From Closterium sp. NIES-65 (lineage: Eukaryota; Streptophyta; Zygnematophyceae; Desmidiales; Closteriaceae), in assembly GCA_948144175.1 (NCBI GenBank), contig CANXME010002538.1, positions 1,331,501 to 1,395,500 on the forward strand: DNA of 64,000 bases, given 5' to 3'. Below, in pieces: positions 1 through 9,539 of the stretch (position 1 is the first letter of the stretch; every line of letters begins with the position of its first letter). The position numbers and the translations under genes were made by a program. The notes beneath the pieces were generated by a model, which was not told the origin of the DNA, did not search any database, and saw nothing but the letters and a program-made list of their open reading frames with translations.

Positions 1-1232
1 CACAAGGCCAGCATGGCCTTGTTGTCTACGTACAGAACTGGAGGAGAACGAGGCCCCTCTCCTAGGTCAGTCAGCAGGTAGGTGAGCCAACGTAACTCCT
101 GTGCAGCCATGGCCCCCGCGTAGATCTCGGCCTCACAGCTGGAGCCGAGAACAGAAGACGAGCGGGTAGACCGCCACGAAACAGAGCCGGAACCAAGGCT
201 GAAGGTGTAACCCTGTGACGACCGCTGCAGAGCCTTGTCGTCAACCCAAGAAGCGTCTGCGTGACCTGTGAGGACCACTCAACGTCGCCCTCCAAGAACT
301 AGCCCCATGCCCAACGTACTCCACAAGTAGCGCAACACCCTCTTTGCTGCAGCCATGTGCTCTGGTCGGTGTCTCGTAGGAGCAACATAGCGTGCCAAGA
401 TGCTAAGAGGGTATGCAAGGTCAGGTCGTGTGCAGGTCATCAGGTACATGAGGCAGCCAACAAGCTCTGGGTACGGGCCACTCGACTCTACGGACTCATC
501 CGAAGGCAGAGCTGAGAGCGAGTGGCGAGTAGACAGAGGAGTGGCCCGAGGCGAGGAGTACATGAAGTCGAAGCGCTGAAGGACCTGCTGCACCATGTGT
601 GACTGAGTCAGGGTAATGGTGCGCTGTGCTCTGTCCCGGGTGATCTGCAAGCCAAGGTAGCTGCGCAGTTCACCCACGTCTGTGCACGTGTGTCTCTTCT
701 GCAGCTCGGACTTCACGTGGGCGAGTCTAGCAGTGTCAGCAGTAGCAAAGACCAAGTCGTCGACGTACACGAGGATGTAGAATAGCGGCAGAGAGGTGTC
801 GGTGCGTAGAAACAGCGACGGGTCGGCAGTAGAAGAAGCAAACCCAAGAGCCGCAAGTGTAGTCCTCAGTGTGTCGTGCCACTCACGGGGTGCCTGGCAA
901 AGAGCGTAGACTGGCCGCCGGAGGCTCCACTGGGTACCAGGAGGAAACGACCCAGTGAAGCGAGGAGGGCGGCGCAACCAGATCTCCTCGTGCAGGCTGC
1001 CCTGCACAAAAGCAGTGCTGAAGTCAGGAGAGTGAAGCTCGTAGTCGCGCTGAGCGGCTACGTGCAGCAGCACCCGAAGAGTGGTCATCTTCCGGGTGGG
1101 AGAGAAGATCTCAAAGTAGTCAACTCCCCGCCGCTGACTAAAGCCTCGAGCCACGTAACGCGCCTTGAAAACAGGCGGAGAACCCGGCGACCGCTTCACC
1201 CTAAAAATCCACATGCCACTGATGATGTTCGC
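1..1232 (-). pseudogene. Copia A reverse transcriptase and RNase H (partial)
   Basis: The RVT_2-type reverse transcriptase copies element RNA into DNA in the cytoplasmic particle. The open stretch 279-1214 begins near MWIFRVKRSPGSPPVFKARY and includes the DFSTAF motif and the intact catalytic box YVDD (756-767). It continues through the conserved SGPYPELVGCLMYL segment. A frameshift near 279 moves the reading frame into RNase H, which keeps the SCEAEIYA and YVDNKAML segments and is cut by the window edge. RT is the best-preserved part of element A. Substitutions such as YALCQAP for YGLRQAP and HSPDF for HSLDF suggest decay without selection. Confidence 0.88.
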
Positions 1233-2750
1233 CTAAGATGGGGGAACCTCGCCAACGTAGGTGCCTATGGACTTCCAGGAAGCCATCTTTGCGTCCATGG
1301 CTGACTGCCACTGAGAGGAGTAGGGACCCTCGATCGCCTCAGCGTACGATCGAGGAATTGGGATGTCTGGTGCATCCAGGTCTCCCTCAGGAGCAATCAG
1401 CGTGGACACGAGATGAAGCAAAGCAGCAGAAAAATACTGGAACTCCTCCTTCCTGTCCTCAAGGACATCCGTGCTAAGAGCACACTCACCCCCGACGGAC
1501 GGAGGAGAGACAAACGCAGACTCAGCAACGAGACTAGCAGCGTAGTCTAGACGACAGCGAGCAGCAAAGTCGACAAGCTCAGCAACTAGGGCAGACGCAG
1601 CAGTGGACTCAAAGGAAGGGCCAGTGACAGTAGTAGCCGGGAGACGCGTGAAAGTAGGACTGGCAGCACGGAGAGCGTCAGACTCCGGGTCAGCAAGGAC
1701 AGGAAGAGAGGACTCGGGAGGAGACGGCAACGGGACACGCAGAGGAGTAGTGGACGGACGCAGTTCCATCTAGTGTGTGGCTGGGACTACAGGAGGACGC
1801 GGACGCGGAGCACGACGACTAGTGCGAGTAGCACGAATAGGCGACGCAAGACGAGACGCAGGCTCACGACACTGAGCAAGACTTCCAGTAGGACCAGTGT
1901 AGGGAGAAGGTGCACGCAGGGGGGAGGCGGGCTGTAACTGTGACTGCGACTGGACAGGCGGTGGACACTCTAAGGGAGGAGCAGGACCAGTAGAGGGCAG
2001 GAGACCAAGAATCTGCTCAAGTAGCGGAACGAAGTACGGTCGCGGCCGTGTAGTGCCTCCAGAACCAGCAGGGACAGCACCAGTACCCCTAGCGGCAGCA
2101 CCAGTGTCAGCAGCACCGCCTGCGCCAACAGCGCCAACTCCAGTAGGAACGCACCAGTGCCGGCAGAACCACCAGCACCAGCAGTACCACCAGCGCCGAC
2201 ACCCCCAGCAGCTCCAGCTCCAGTTACTCCAAATGCTCCTACAGCACCAACTCCAGTAGGAACGGCAACTCCAGTACCGCCAGCAGCTCCAGCAGTACCT
2301 CCAGCAGCACACACAGCCCCAGCAGCTCCAATACCGCCAGTACGAGCACCTCCGAGACCAGCAGCAACAGTAGTACCTCCATCTCTAGCAGAATGGCTCC
2401 AGCGCTAGGAAAACCACTCGCGCAGCTCCTACGGAGAGAGCAGCTCCGGCCTCGACGAAGCACCGCGAGAGGTCACAAGAGCAGACCCAGCACTCCCAGG
2501 CTCCGCACCCCTAGGCTCAGAACCCCTAGGCTTAGCACCCCCAGACTCAGCACCCCCAGGCTCAGCACCCCCACACTCAGCACCCCCAGGCTCCGCACCC
2601 CCGGACTCAGCACCCCCAGGCTCCGCACCCCCAGACCCGGCACCCGCAAGCACAGCACCTCGAGCAGCACCAGAGTCAACAGCTACCTCGACAGGCTCAA
2701 CTGCGTCTACCTGGGACACACCTGGCGGGGCAGGATTCTGAGGGGGGAGG
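1233..2750 (-). pseudogene. Copia A integrase-RT linker and RT N-terminal region
   Basis: This is the hypervariable segment between integrase and RT. The part nearest RT (1233-1769) encodes the conserved lead-in LVAELVDFAARCRLDYAASL and IPRSYAEAIEGPYSSQWQSAM. Upstream lie alanine/glycine/threonine-rich runs (about 1970-2390) and then a GGAEPGGAES-type pentapeptide array (about 2490-2640). An LSP-ELREWF motif sits near 2416 and is broken by a stop. Several long frames overlap on both strands here because the DNA is repetitive and poor in stop codons. They are not separate genes. At least one frameshift separates the 1770-2312 stretch from its neighbours. Confidence 0.72.
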
Positions 2751-4377
2751 GGGTCTACCGGGGGTGGACGTGGCGCAAGGAAGAGTGGCGGCGGGGGGAG
2801 AGGCGCAGTGCGGTAGGGGAAGAGACGGTAGTAAGGCACCGACTCGTCAAAGGTGACGTCCTGGGAGGACAGAACACGGCGCGAGGTGGGGTGGTAAAAC
2901 TGCCACCCAGGCGCGTCAGGGGGGAAGCAAAGGAAGACGCGGGGAACAGCACGGGGGGACAGCTTGTCTGCAGACAAGTCGCGGACAAACGCCCGAGATT
3001 CCCAGACCCGAAACGCAGACGCATCGCCAACCTTCCCTGTCCACCGAAGGTGGGGGAGGTCTCAGGCAAGGAGACCCGGGGTTGAAGGTTGAGCTGATAC
3101 GCTGCGTACGGAACCGCATACGGCCACATAAAATGGGGGGCAGCCGTATGCATCATGGACGTACGAGCGACGTCCATGACCATGCCAATGCGGCGCTCAG
3201 TAATCCCATTTTGCTGTGGAGAGGCCGGAAGCGTGTAGGTCTAGTGGATGCCCTGTGCACGACAGAAGGCTCCTAGACGGGCAGAAGAAAACTCCCTGCT
3301 TCTGTCCGAGTGCAGACGCAAAACAGGAAAGTCCGAGCCGAAACTCTCTCTGAGCTGGAGACGAGCTGCGCGGATCCAGTCGATCAACACCTCAGTGACG
3401 TCACCCTTGCTGCACAAGGGGAAGACTGTGGTGTAACGCGAGTAGTCGTCAACCACCAACAGGAAGTAACGCTCGTGCCCTTGTCCACAGACGCGGGCGG
3501 GGCCCCACACGACCATGTGAAGAGTCTGCAGCGGAGCCTCTGTCGGAGGAAACTCGGAGGAGTGAGGGGCGGCGCGCTGTCGCCCCTCGACGCAGGGGAC
3601 GCAGGTAGGGGCAGGCCCCGGACGTAGGGGAGGGAGGGACCGGGAAAGACGAGAGACAAGGACACGGGAGGCAATGCCTCGGAGACGAGGAAGGGAGGGG
3701 TGACCAAGGCGGTGGTGCCAAAGGAGAGTCTGGTGGGATAGCAGACGACACGAGCAGGGAGTAGACTCAGGACCAGACCTGGACGCCGCAGCAAACACCT
3801 GACTCGACGCAACTACTTGACCAGACTCAGCAACCGGAGGAGACTTAGTAGTCAGTGTGTACACGCTCGACCCCGGCCGACGGGTGAATGTGGCCAAGTG
3901 TCGGCCTGTCCGAGCACACGTGCAGTGGGTCACCCGCTGACTCGCAGGAGTGAACTGGTCAATCCCCCTATCCTGTAGATCAGCTCCACTCACCAAGTTC
4001 GTAGAGAACGAGGGGAAGTAGAGACCTGACAGGGTGCCAGAGGGGGCTGCCGGGCACGGTAAGACAGTGGAGAAGCTAGCAAGGACAAGACCCCCAGAGG
4101 GGTCCGCCAGGGAGACCGCAACCGGCCGACTAAGCGGCGTAAGCGTGGTGCGGTCTTGAAAGAAGGAGCGGGAAGCACCCGAGTCAAGGGTGAAGGTGTG
4201 TAAGGCCTGAGCCGACATGGTACCTGAGAGAGCAGACTCACCAGCACCTGGGGCAGCAGACGCACTAGCACCTAGAGCAGCAGCCTCACCGGCACCTAGA
4301 GTAGCAGACTGGATACCAGGGTCAGGCGGCACACACAGGTGACAGACTCCCTCGGCACTAGTAGACAATGCATACAT
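2751..4377 (-). pseudogene. Copia A protease and integrase
   Basis: The stretch starts (on the minus strand) with an alanine-rich spacer and the aspartic protease motif TLDSGASRSFF near 4176-4200, which is intact here. The pre-integrase zinc-binding part follows (LLWHHRLGHPSLPRL, then CVPCVEGR, giving HHCC). The integrase core has LHMVVWGP, where the usual first catalytic Asp (LHMDVWGP) has become Val, then LRLHSDRSREFSS, and continues past 3241 in another frame. The integrase C-terminal segment (FLGFPPDAPGWQFYHPTSRRVLSSQDVTFDES, split across frames) ends near 2800. This protein normally inserts the cDNA copy. Here it is frameshifted and probably inactive. Confidence 0.85.
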
Positions 4378-4975
4378 TGCAGTGAGAATAGCATCATAGT
4401 CAAGAGAGAAATATCTACCCTCTGCCTAAGCAGCTCCACGCAGTCGGGGAGCTCAGCGTCGTCACCAAACTCTGTACGCCAAGTGTCGCTCAGACGGGGA
4501 AGCAGCAGGACTCTGTGTGACCACGCGTCCCGCAAGTTTGACCAGTCCGGACACTAGTGCTAATAACGTACGGGCAGCGAGCAGTACTCAGCGACCCTCC
4601 ACTCTGACGTACCACTCACGAAGCTGGTGGGGTGAAGGAGTCTCGCGCGGACAACGTTGCTGCTGCATCGGGCCACTAGAAGAATCTCCCGAACTACCCA
4701 CTCCAGGACGACTCCCACTACTGCCACCCCGACAACCCCAACTGGTGTACCACTCACGAAGCTGTTGGGGGGTGAGGGACTCACGTGGGCGACGCTGGAG
4801 CTGCATCCTGCCACTACAAGCAACTGCGGAACTACTCACTCTAGGACGACTCCCACTACAGCCACCTCGACAACTTCAACTAGCGTACCACTCACGAAGC
4901 TGTTGGGGGGTGAGGGACTCACGCGGGCGACGCTGGAGCTGCATCTCGCCGCGCCAGAAGCAGCAAAAGCAGTAG
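4378..4975 (-). pseudogene. Copia A gag C-terminal remnant
   Basis: Only the C-terminal part of the capsid/nucleocapsid gene is left. Three tandem copies of a segment encoding a PQQLREWY motif are visible (WY at about 4610, 4748 and 4886). In elements B, C and J this motif occurs once, just before the nucleocapsid zinc knuckle. The normal N-terminal gag (starting MATPSVLTFD in the related copies) is absent, and the coding sequence gives way to GC-rich leader repeats near 5100. The segment next to protease (4296-4535) keeps a degraded DTWRTEFGDDAELP motif. I infer a deletion of roughly 0.8 kb of gag plus triplication of the motif. Confidence 0.7.
4610..4960 (-). repeat. 138-bp tandem triplication in gag remnant
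   Basis: The string TACCACTCACGAAGCTG recurs at 4610, 4748 and 4886, giving two exact 138-bp periods (46 codons). Each unit ends with a block encoding the PQQLREWY motif. Because the period is a multiple of three, the triplication keeps frame. Confidence 0.85.
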
Positions 4976-5105
4976 AAAGAGCAGCAGTAGTAAAAGCAGC
5001 AGTAACAGCAGTACGGGCAGGGCAGTGTTCACCAGTGGCGAGAAGGGCAGGCGTAAGACGGCGGCAACAGATAAGCCGCTACCACTGTAGAGCGAGAGCT
5101 CCACG

Positions 5106-5530
5106 GCAGCTGCAGAGGTGGCTGCTCCAGGGGCGGCTACTGCAGTTGCGGCTGCTCCAGGGGCGGCTGCTGTAGTGGTGGCTGCTCTAGGGGCGGCTGC
5201 TGCAGTGGTGGCTGCTCGAGGGGCAGCTCCTGCAGTGGCGGTTGCTCCAAGGGCGGCTGCAGCAGTGGCGGCTGCTCCAGGGGCAGCTGCTGCAGTGGCG
5301 GCTGCTCCAAGGGCGGCTGCTTTAGGGGCGGCTGGTGCAGTAGCGGCTGCTCTAGGGGCGGCTGCTGCAATGGCGGCTGCTCCAGAGGCGGCTGCTCCAG
5401 GGGCGGCTGCTACAGTGGTGGTTGCTCCAGGGGCGGCTGCTGGAGTGGTGGGTGCTCCAGGGGCGGCTCGGGTGCTGGGTGACTCGGCGGCTCAGGTGCT
5501 GGGTGGCTCGGCGGCTCAGCTGCCCGCTAG
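5106..5530. repeat. 30-bp GC-rich tandem array in copia A leader
   Basis: About 14 imperfect copies of a 30-bp unit based on GGGGCGGCTGCTGCAGTGGC. Read either way the unit lacks stop codons, so long Ala- or Gln/Pro-rich frames exist on both strands. They are by-products of the repeat. The same 30-bp unit forms the array in element F (8030-8500), a sequence link between the two leaders. Confidence 0.85.
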
Positions 5531-6350
5531 GGGCAGCGACGCGGCTGGGTAGGGGCGGTGAGGGGGCCGCTCGGGGCGGTGACGGGGCCGCGTAGGGAGG
5601 GGAGCGGCGACGGGGCCGGTAGGGGCGGCGATGGGGCCGCATAGGGGCGGCTACGAGGCCGCGTAGGGGCGGCGACGGGGCCGTGTAGGGAAGGGAGTGG
5701 CGACGAGGCCTCGTAGGGGCGGCAACGAGGCCGCGTAGGGACGGCAACAAGGCCGCGTAGGGAGGTCAGCGGCGACGGGGCCGCTAGGGGCGGCGACGGG
5801 GCCGCTAGGGGCGGCAACGGGGCCGCGTAGGGGCGGGGACGGGGCCGCGTAGGGGCGGCGATGGGGTCGCGTAGGGAGGGGAGTGGCTACGGGGCCGCTA
5901 GGGGCGGCGACGGATCCGCGTAGGGGCGGCGACGAGGCCGCGTAGGGGCGGCAACGGGGCCGTGTAGGGAGGTCAGCGGCGACGGAGCCGCTAGGGGCGG
6001 CGACAGGGCCGCGTAGGGGCGGCTACGGGGCTGCGTAGGGAGGGGAGCGGCTACGGGGCTGCTAGGGGGGGCGACGGGGCCGCTAGGGGCCGCGACGGGG
6101 CCGTGTAGGGGCGGCAACGGGGCCGCGTAGGGAGGGAGGCGGCAACGGGGCCGCTAGGGGCGGCGACAGGGCCGCTAGGGGCGGCGACGGGGCCGCGTAG
6201 GGGCGGCAATGGGGCCGCTAGGGGCCGCGAGGTGCCTGGAAGGGCGGCTACGAGGCCGCTAGGGGCGGCGATGGGGCCGGTGAGGGTGGCGCGAATGGCC
6301 GTGAGAGGGGCCTCTAAGAGAGGTCGACAGAAGGGCAGCCCACAAGGCGC
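5531..6350. repeat. GC-rich GGGGCCGCGTAGGGGCGGC array in copia A leader
   Basis: Many imperfect copies of a roughly 20-30 bp unit alternating GGGGCCGCGTAG and GGGGCGGCGACG. It lies between the primer site and the gag remnant of element A, the same place as the arrays in B, C, E, G and J. No protein-coding signal is seen apart from stop-free repeat frames. Confidence 0.8.
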
Positions 6351-6426
6351 GCCTCGGGCAGGAGCGTCTGACGCTCCGGTCAGAAAAAAAGTTTCAGTGG
6401 TGGGCCCAAGGAAGCGTTCCCACTAG

Positions 6427-6444
6427 GGAACCTGGTGTATACCA
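6427..6444 (-). other. Primer-binding site of copia A
   Basis: On the minus strand TGGTATACACCAGGTTCC directly follows the 5' LTR. It resembles the initiator-Met tRNA 3' end complement (TGGTATCAGAGC) in its first bases, and matches the sites in elements B and C except in the middle. Confidence 0.7.
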
Positions 6445-6570
6445 TGTGAAGAAATGAGGAATGAATGAACTAGCAAGCAAGTGAGTACAAGTAGGAAAAC
6501 CTAGAAGTGTTGTACCCCATATTGTCTACCCCACTACAGCCTACACAGACTATAGCGTATGAGTTTGACA
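6445..6570 (-). repeat. 5' LTR of copia A (126 bp)
   Basis: Begins TGTGAAGAAATGAGG and ends GAGTTTGACA in plus-strand reading. It shares the core GTACAAGTAGGAAA...GTACCCCATATTGTCTACCCC with the left LTR of element C, placing A and C in the same subfamily. The partner LTR lies outside the window. Confidence 0.85.
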
Positions 6571-6953
6571 CTCCACTGCATATGCCTCTGCTCACGACGT
6601 GGTCGCTCTTAACGGGGGTGACACGCCTTATAGTAAAGGAGGATGGTTTGCTGTGGGCGGTTAGTGTCGTGCCGTGTCACTGGCGCGTTGCTCGACCATC
6701 GTTAGCCAGTCCCTACCTTTAGCGCCACGATCAAGTGCCAGTTGTGCAGTGATACAAGCCGCCATGGACCGTTCGCGCTTTGGCGATGACTGTCTTGCAG
6801 TCACAGCCTTCTTTGACGGTATACTTAATGCGCTCACAAGCTTCAAACAGGCTAGTTGCTTCATAGGCCGATTCTCAACTCTTAGATGGATCTATAACAC
6901 ATGGGCTCTTTGCTGCGAAATCTGCAATAGATGGCTCTCCAACGCCCAAGTTT
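6571..6953. other. Unassigned segment between copia A and the Plavaka-like gene
   Basis: The sequence has no recognisable transposon coding motif on either strand and no repeat structure. It may be the 5' part or upstream region of the Plavaka-like gene that starts to be recognisable near 6954. Short open frames are present but match nothing I recognise. Confidence 0.4.
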
Positions 6954-7228
6954 ATGGCGGTCATAAGTCACCGCGGACCCCTTGTCAAAGGCTTTCCGCG
7001 ATCTGCACCGTTTGCTGGTCTACACACTCTGCTATTCGTCCACGACATACTGTCGGACGCTCCAGATGCTCCCGCTACACCTACAGCGTCTAACGCATCT
7101 AACTCCGTCAGTGCAAGCGGTCCTTTTCGCGTGCCTGAAGCTTACATTGACGAAACTCCCTCGGCTGTGAACGAGGGAGCTCCTCAAGATGAACATCAAC
7201 CACCACCAGGAACACCTGCAGCTGTCAC
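6954..7228 (+). pseudogene. Plavaka-like transposase, 5' exon before the hAT insertion
   Basis: This frame encodes PFRVPEAYIDETPSAVNEGA followed by PQDEHQPPPGTPAAVTS, then is broken by element F (7234) and the hAT element (9175). If the hAT, element F and the duplicated target bases are removed mentally, the frame runs from AAVTS straight into DHPESRPEGSHAALPT at 34253, with no stop. That continuity is the main evidence that this piece belongs to the transposase gene at 34249-37861. I see no start codon I can defend. The exon may begin at a splice acceptor, or the protein may start at the Met at 6954. Confidence 0.6.
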
Positions 7229-7233
7229 GAGTG

Positions 7234-7441
7234 TGTTGAGCATACTAGAACGAGTTTGGCTTAGGAGCCATAGTTGTTTAGGAGTGAGTTCGAGTTTTAG
7301 GGTGTAAGTGAAATGTCGAGAGAATTGTGGAAGGAGAATGTTGAAACTAGAAAGGAGGGGGATACAAGTAGTAAGCCCTAAAAGGGTTATACTCACTTTT
7401 GAGTACCCCACTACAGACTAGACATGCATTATAATCTAACA
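7234..7441 (-). repeat. 3' LTR of element F
   Basis: 208 bp, TGTTGAGCATA to ATAATCTAACA in plus reading, nearly identical to the right copy with scattered substitutions. Bounded on the left by the TSD GAGTG. Confidence 0.92.
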
Positions 7442-8029
7442 CACCCCCATAGTCAAAGTGGGGTATAATCAGTACAGCATGCAGGCATAGAGCAAGAGTT
7501 CACAATAGTTAAGTAAGGCTAGAGCTAATCACAAAGGGCAAGTGAGGAGGAGGAGAGACTGTGGGGGGAGAGAAAGATGGGAGGCGACTGCTGACTCTGC
7601 AGACACACAGACGAGCTGCTGGCTCAGTGGCTACCGAAGCAAAGGCCCGGACTACACGAGTAACTGGCTCCGCGGCTAAAAGTAGCGGTAGACGAGCAAC
7701 TGACCCACAGGCGACTGGCGACTACCGGAGATTGTAGCCTCCGGACTGCTGGTGCTGCTGACGACAAGACTGGTGCCTCCACTCAACCTCCCCCAGCTGC
7801 CCAACGCCCCTCTCACACACCCCCTGCTCAAACCCTAGCCCTACACCCTCAGCACCCCCTTAAACCCTAAACCCCAAACTCCCACACATCCACCCCCCTC
7901 AGCGATAGCTGCAGCAGTGGGAGACGAAGGAGGAGGAGGAGGAGATGGCACGCACAACCAACACCCCCACAACCATCACCCTCACACCCACCCTCCCACG
8001 GCTGCACCGGGTCCAGGAGCGGCTGCTGC

Positions 8030-8500
8030 AGGGGCCAAGGGCGGCTGCTGCATGGGCTGCTGCTGCTGGGGCGGCTGCTCCAGGGGCTGCTGCTATTGGG
8101 GCGGCTGCTCCAGGGGCTGCTGCCACTGGGGCGGCTGCTCCAGGGGCTGTTCCTGCTGGGGCGGCTGCTCCAGGGGCTACTGTTGCTGGGGCGGCTGCTC
8201 CAGGGGCTGCTGCTGCTGGGGCGGCTGCTCTAGGGGCTGCTGCCGGGGCGGCTGCTGCTGCTGGGGCGGCTGCTCCAGGGGCTGCTGCTGCTGGGGCGGC
8301 TGCTCCAGGGGCTACTGCTGCTGGGGCGGCTGCTCCAGGGGCTGCTGCTGCTGGGGCGGCTGCTCCAGGGGCTGCGGCTGCTGGGGCGGCTGCTCCAGGG
8401 GCTGCTGCCGCTGGGGCGGCTGCTCCAGGGGCTGCTGCTGCTAGGGCGGCTGCTCCAGGGGCTGCTGCTGCTGGGGCGGCTGCTCCAGAGGCTGCTGCTG
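8030..8500. repeat. 30-bp tandem array inside element F
   Basis: About 15 copies of a 30-bp unit (GGGGCGGCTGCTCCAGGGGC plus TGCTGCTGCT). It reads as (GAAAPGAAAA)n in one frame and stays open on both strands, creating artefactual frames of up to about 400 codons. Confidence 0.9.
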
Positions 8501-8959
8501 CAGCGGAAATTAGGAGGGAGGTGAGGGGAAGGGCGCGGCCCACAGAGTGCCCTGACGAGCGACGTGCTAGGGAGCTGCGCAGGCCCCCGAAAGTGCCTCG
8601 ACGGGCGATGGGAGGGGACCGCGTGCAGGCCCCTAAGACGCCGCGACGAGGCAATGGGAGGGGCCGGCTCGCAGGCCCCGAAAGTGCCGTGACGAGGCAA
8701 CAGGAGGGGCCTGCGTGAGGGCCCCCAGAACGCCGCGACGAGGCGACGGTCAAGGCCAGTGCGCGGGCCCCCAGGACGCCGCGACGAGGTAGGAACCCGC
8801 CGCGCGCCTCGAGGCGCACGGCGGGCAGAAAACCGCCACGCGTTCCGAGCGCATGGCGGGAAGAAAAATAGGATGTCGCGAGCCACGGGGCGCGCGACAC
8901 ATAGTAGGGCAGCGGAAGCAAGTGGGCCCACAGGCCAGGAGCTTTAAGCTCTGATAGCA

Positions 8960-9167
8960 TGTTGAGCATAATAGAACGAGTTTGGCTTAGGAGCAATAGT
9001 AGTTTAGGAGTGAGTTCGAGTTTTAGGGTGTAAATGAAATGTCGAGAGAATTGTGGAAGGAGAATTTTGAAACTAGAAAGGAGGGGGATGCAAGTAGTAA
9101 GCCCTAAAAGGGTTATACTCACTTTTGAGTACCCCACTACAGACTAGACATGCATTATAATATGACA
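8960..9167 (-). repeat. 5' LTR of element F
   Basis: 208 bp, TGTTGAGCATA to AATATGACA, followed by the TSD GAGTG (9168-9172). The primer site is immediately to its left on the minus strand. Confidence 0.92.
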
Positions 9168-9174
9168 GAGTGAC

Positions 9175-9350
9175 TAGGGATGATCACGAGGCGAATACGA
9201 ACATGCTCGCGTTCGCCTTGGCTCGAACAAGGTTGTTCGGCGAACCGAACTTCGCCCGAAGGGGTGTTCGAAGTTCGCCTTCAGAGGCGAACATTTCGAA
9301 CACTAAGGCGAACATGCACATGTTCGAGTTCGCCCTTGAGGGCTTTGCAA
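9175..9350. repeat. hAT left TIR and subterminal repeats
   Basis: After TAGGGATGATCACGAGGCGA the segment is filled with short motifs built on TTCGCC, CGAACATG and GTTCGAA in both orientations. The right end (34034-34246) has the same kind of motifs. Subterminal repeats of this type usually bind hAT transposase. The binding role here is inferred. Confidence 0.8.
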
Positions 9351-9539
9351 AATAAAACACATAAACTACAACACTGTAAAGGGTTCCAACTAGAAGGGTA
9401 TCTGCTTTGGTATTGATTTGACTTACCCTTGACGTGTTTATAACAACTTAAAAGAGCATAAATAAAGTGTGCAAGAGAATATGTTCACAGTCAAAGGAAT
9501 GAACATGGGAGGGTCACAAAGGGTTCCCTCCATACCCCC

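Larger units (their letters stand above)
1..6570 (-). mobile_element. Ty1/copia element A, 3' end beyond window
   Basis: Read on the minus strand the order is 5' LTR (6445-6570), primer site, GC-rich tandem-repeat leader, a rearranged gag remnant, protease, integrase, low-complexity linker, reverse transcriptase and RNase H. Integrase before RT is the diagnostic Ty1/copia order. RNase H runs off the window at base 1, so the 3' LTR and the left TSD cannot be seen. The body carries frameshifts and stops, and the N-terminal half of gag is missing compared with elements B, C and J. It is therefore non-autonomous at best. The five bases after the LTR (6571-6575, CTCCA) would be one TSD copy. Confidence 0.9.
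7234..9167 (-). mobile_element. Non-autonomous LTR element F (1.93 kb)
   Basis: Two 208-bp LTRs (7234-7441 and 8960-9167) flank about 1.5 kb with no gag or pol. The TSD is GAGTG at 7229-7233 and 9168-9172. Orientation is minus: a primer site TGCTATCAGAGCTTAAAG lies beside the right LTR, and a purine tract (TATGGGGGTG in minus reading) lies beside the left LTR. The interior holds a 30-bp GC-rich array and unique segments that resemble the interior of element I. It must be mobilised by proteins from another copia element. Long stop-free frames across the array on both strands are not genes. Confidence 0.9.

Noticed and set aside
5118-6426. Ala-, Pro- and Arg-rich open frames in the leader array of copia A
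   Set aside because: Repeat artefacts: same cause and same position as the arrays in other copies, with no start context or conserved product.
7899-9137. 412-codon minus-strand frame and 257-codon plus-strand frame across element F
   Set aside because: The 30-bp GC-rich unit has no stop codon in most frames, so long frames appear on both strands. They overlap LTR sequence and match no protein family.
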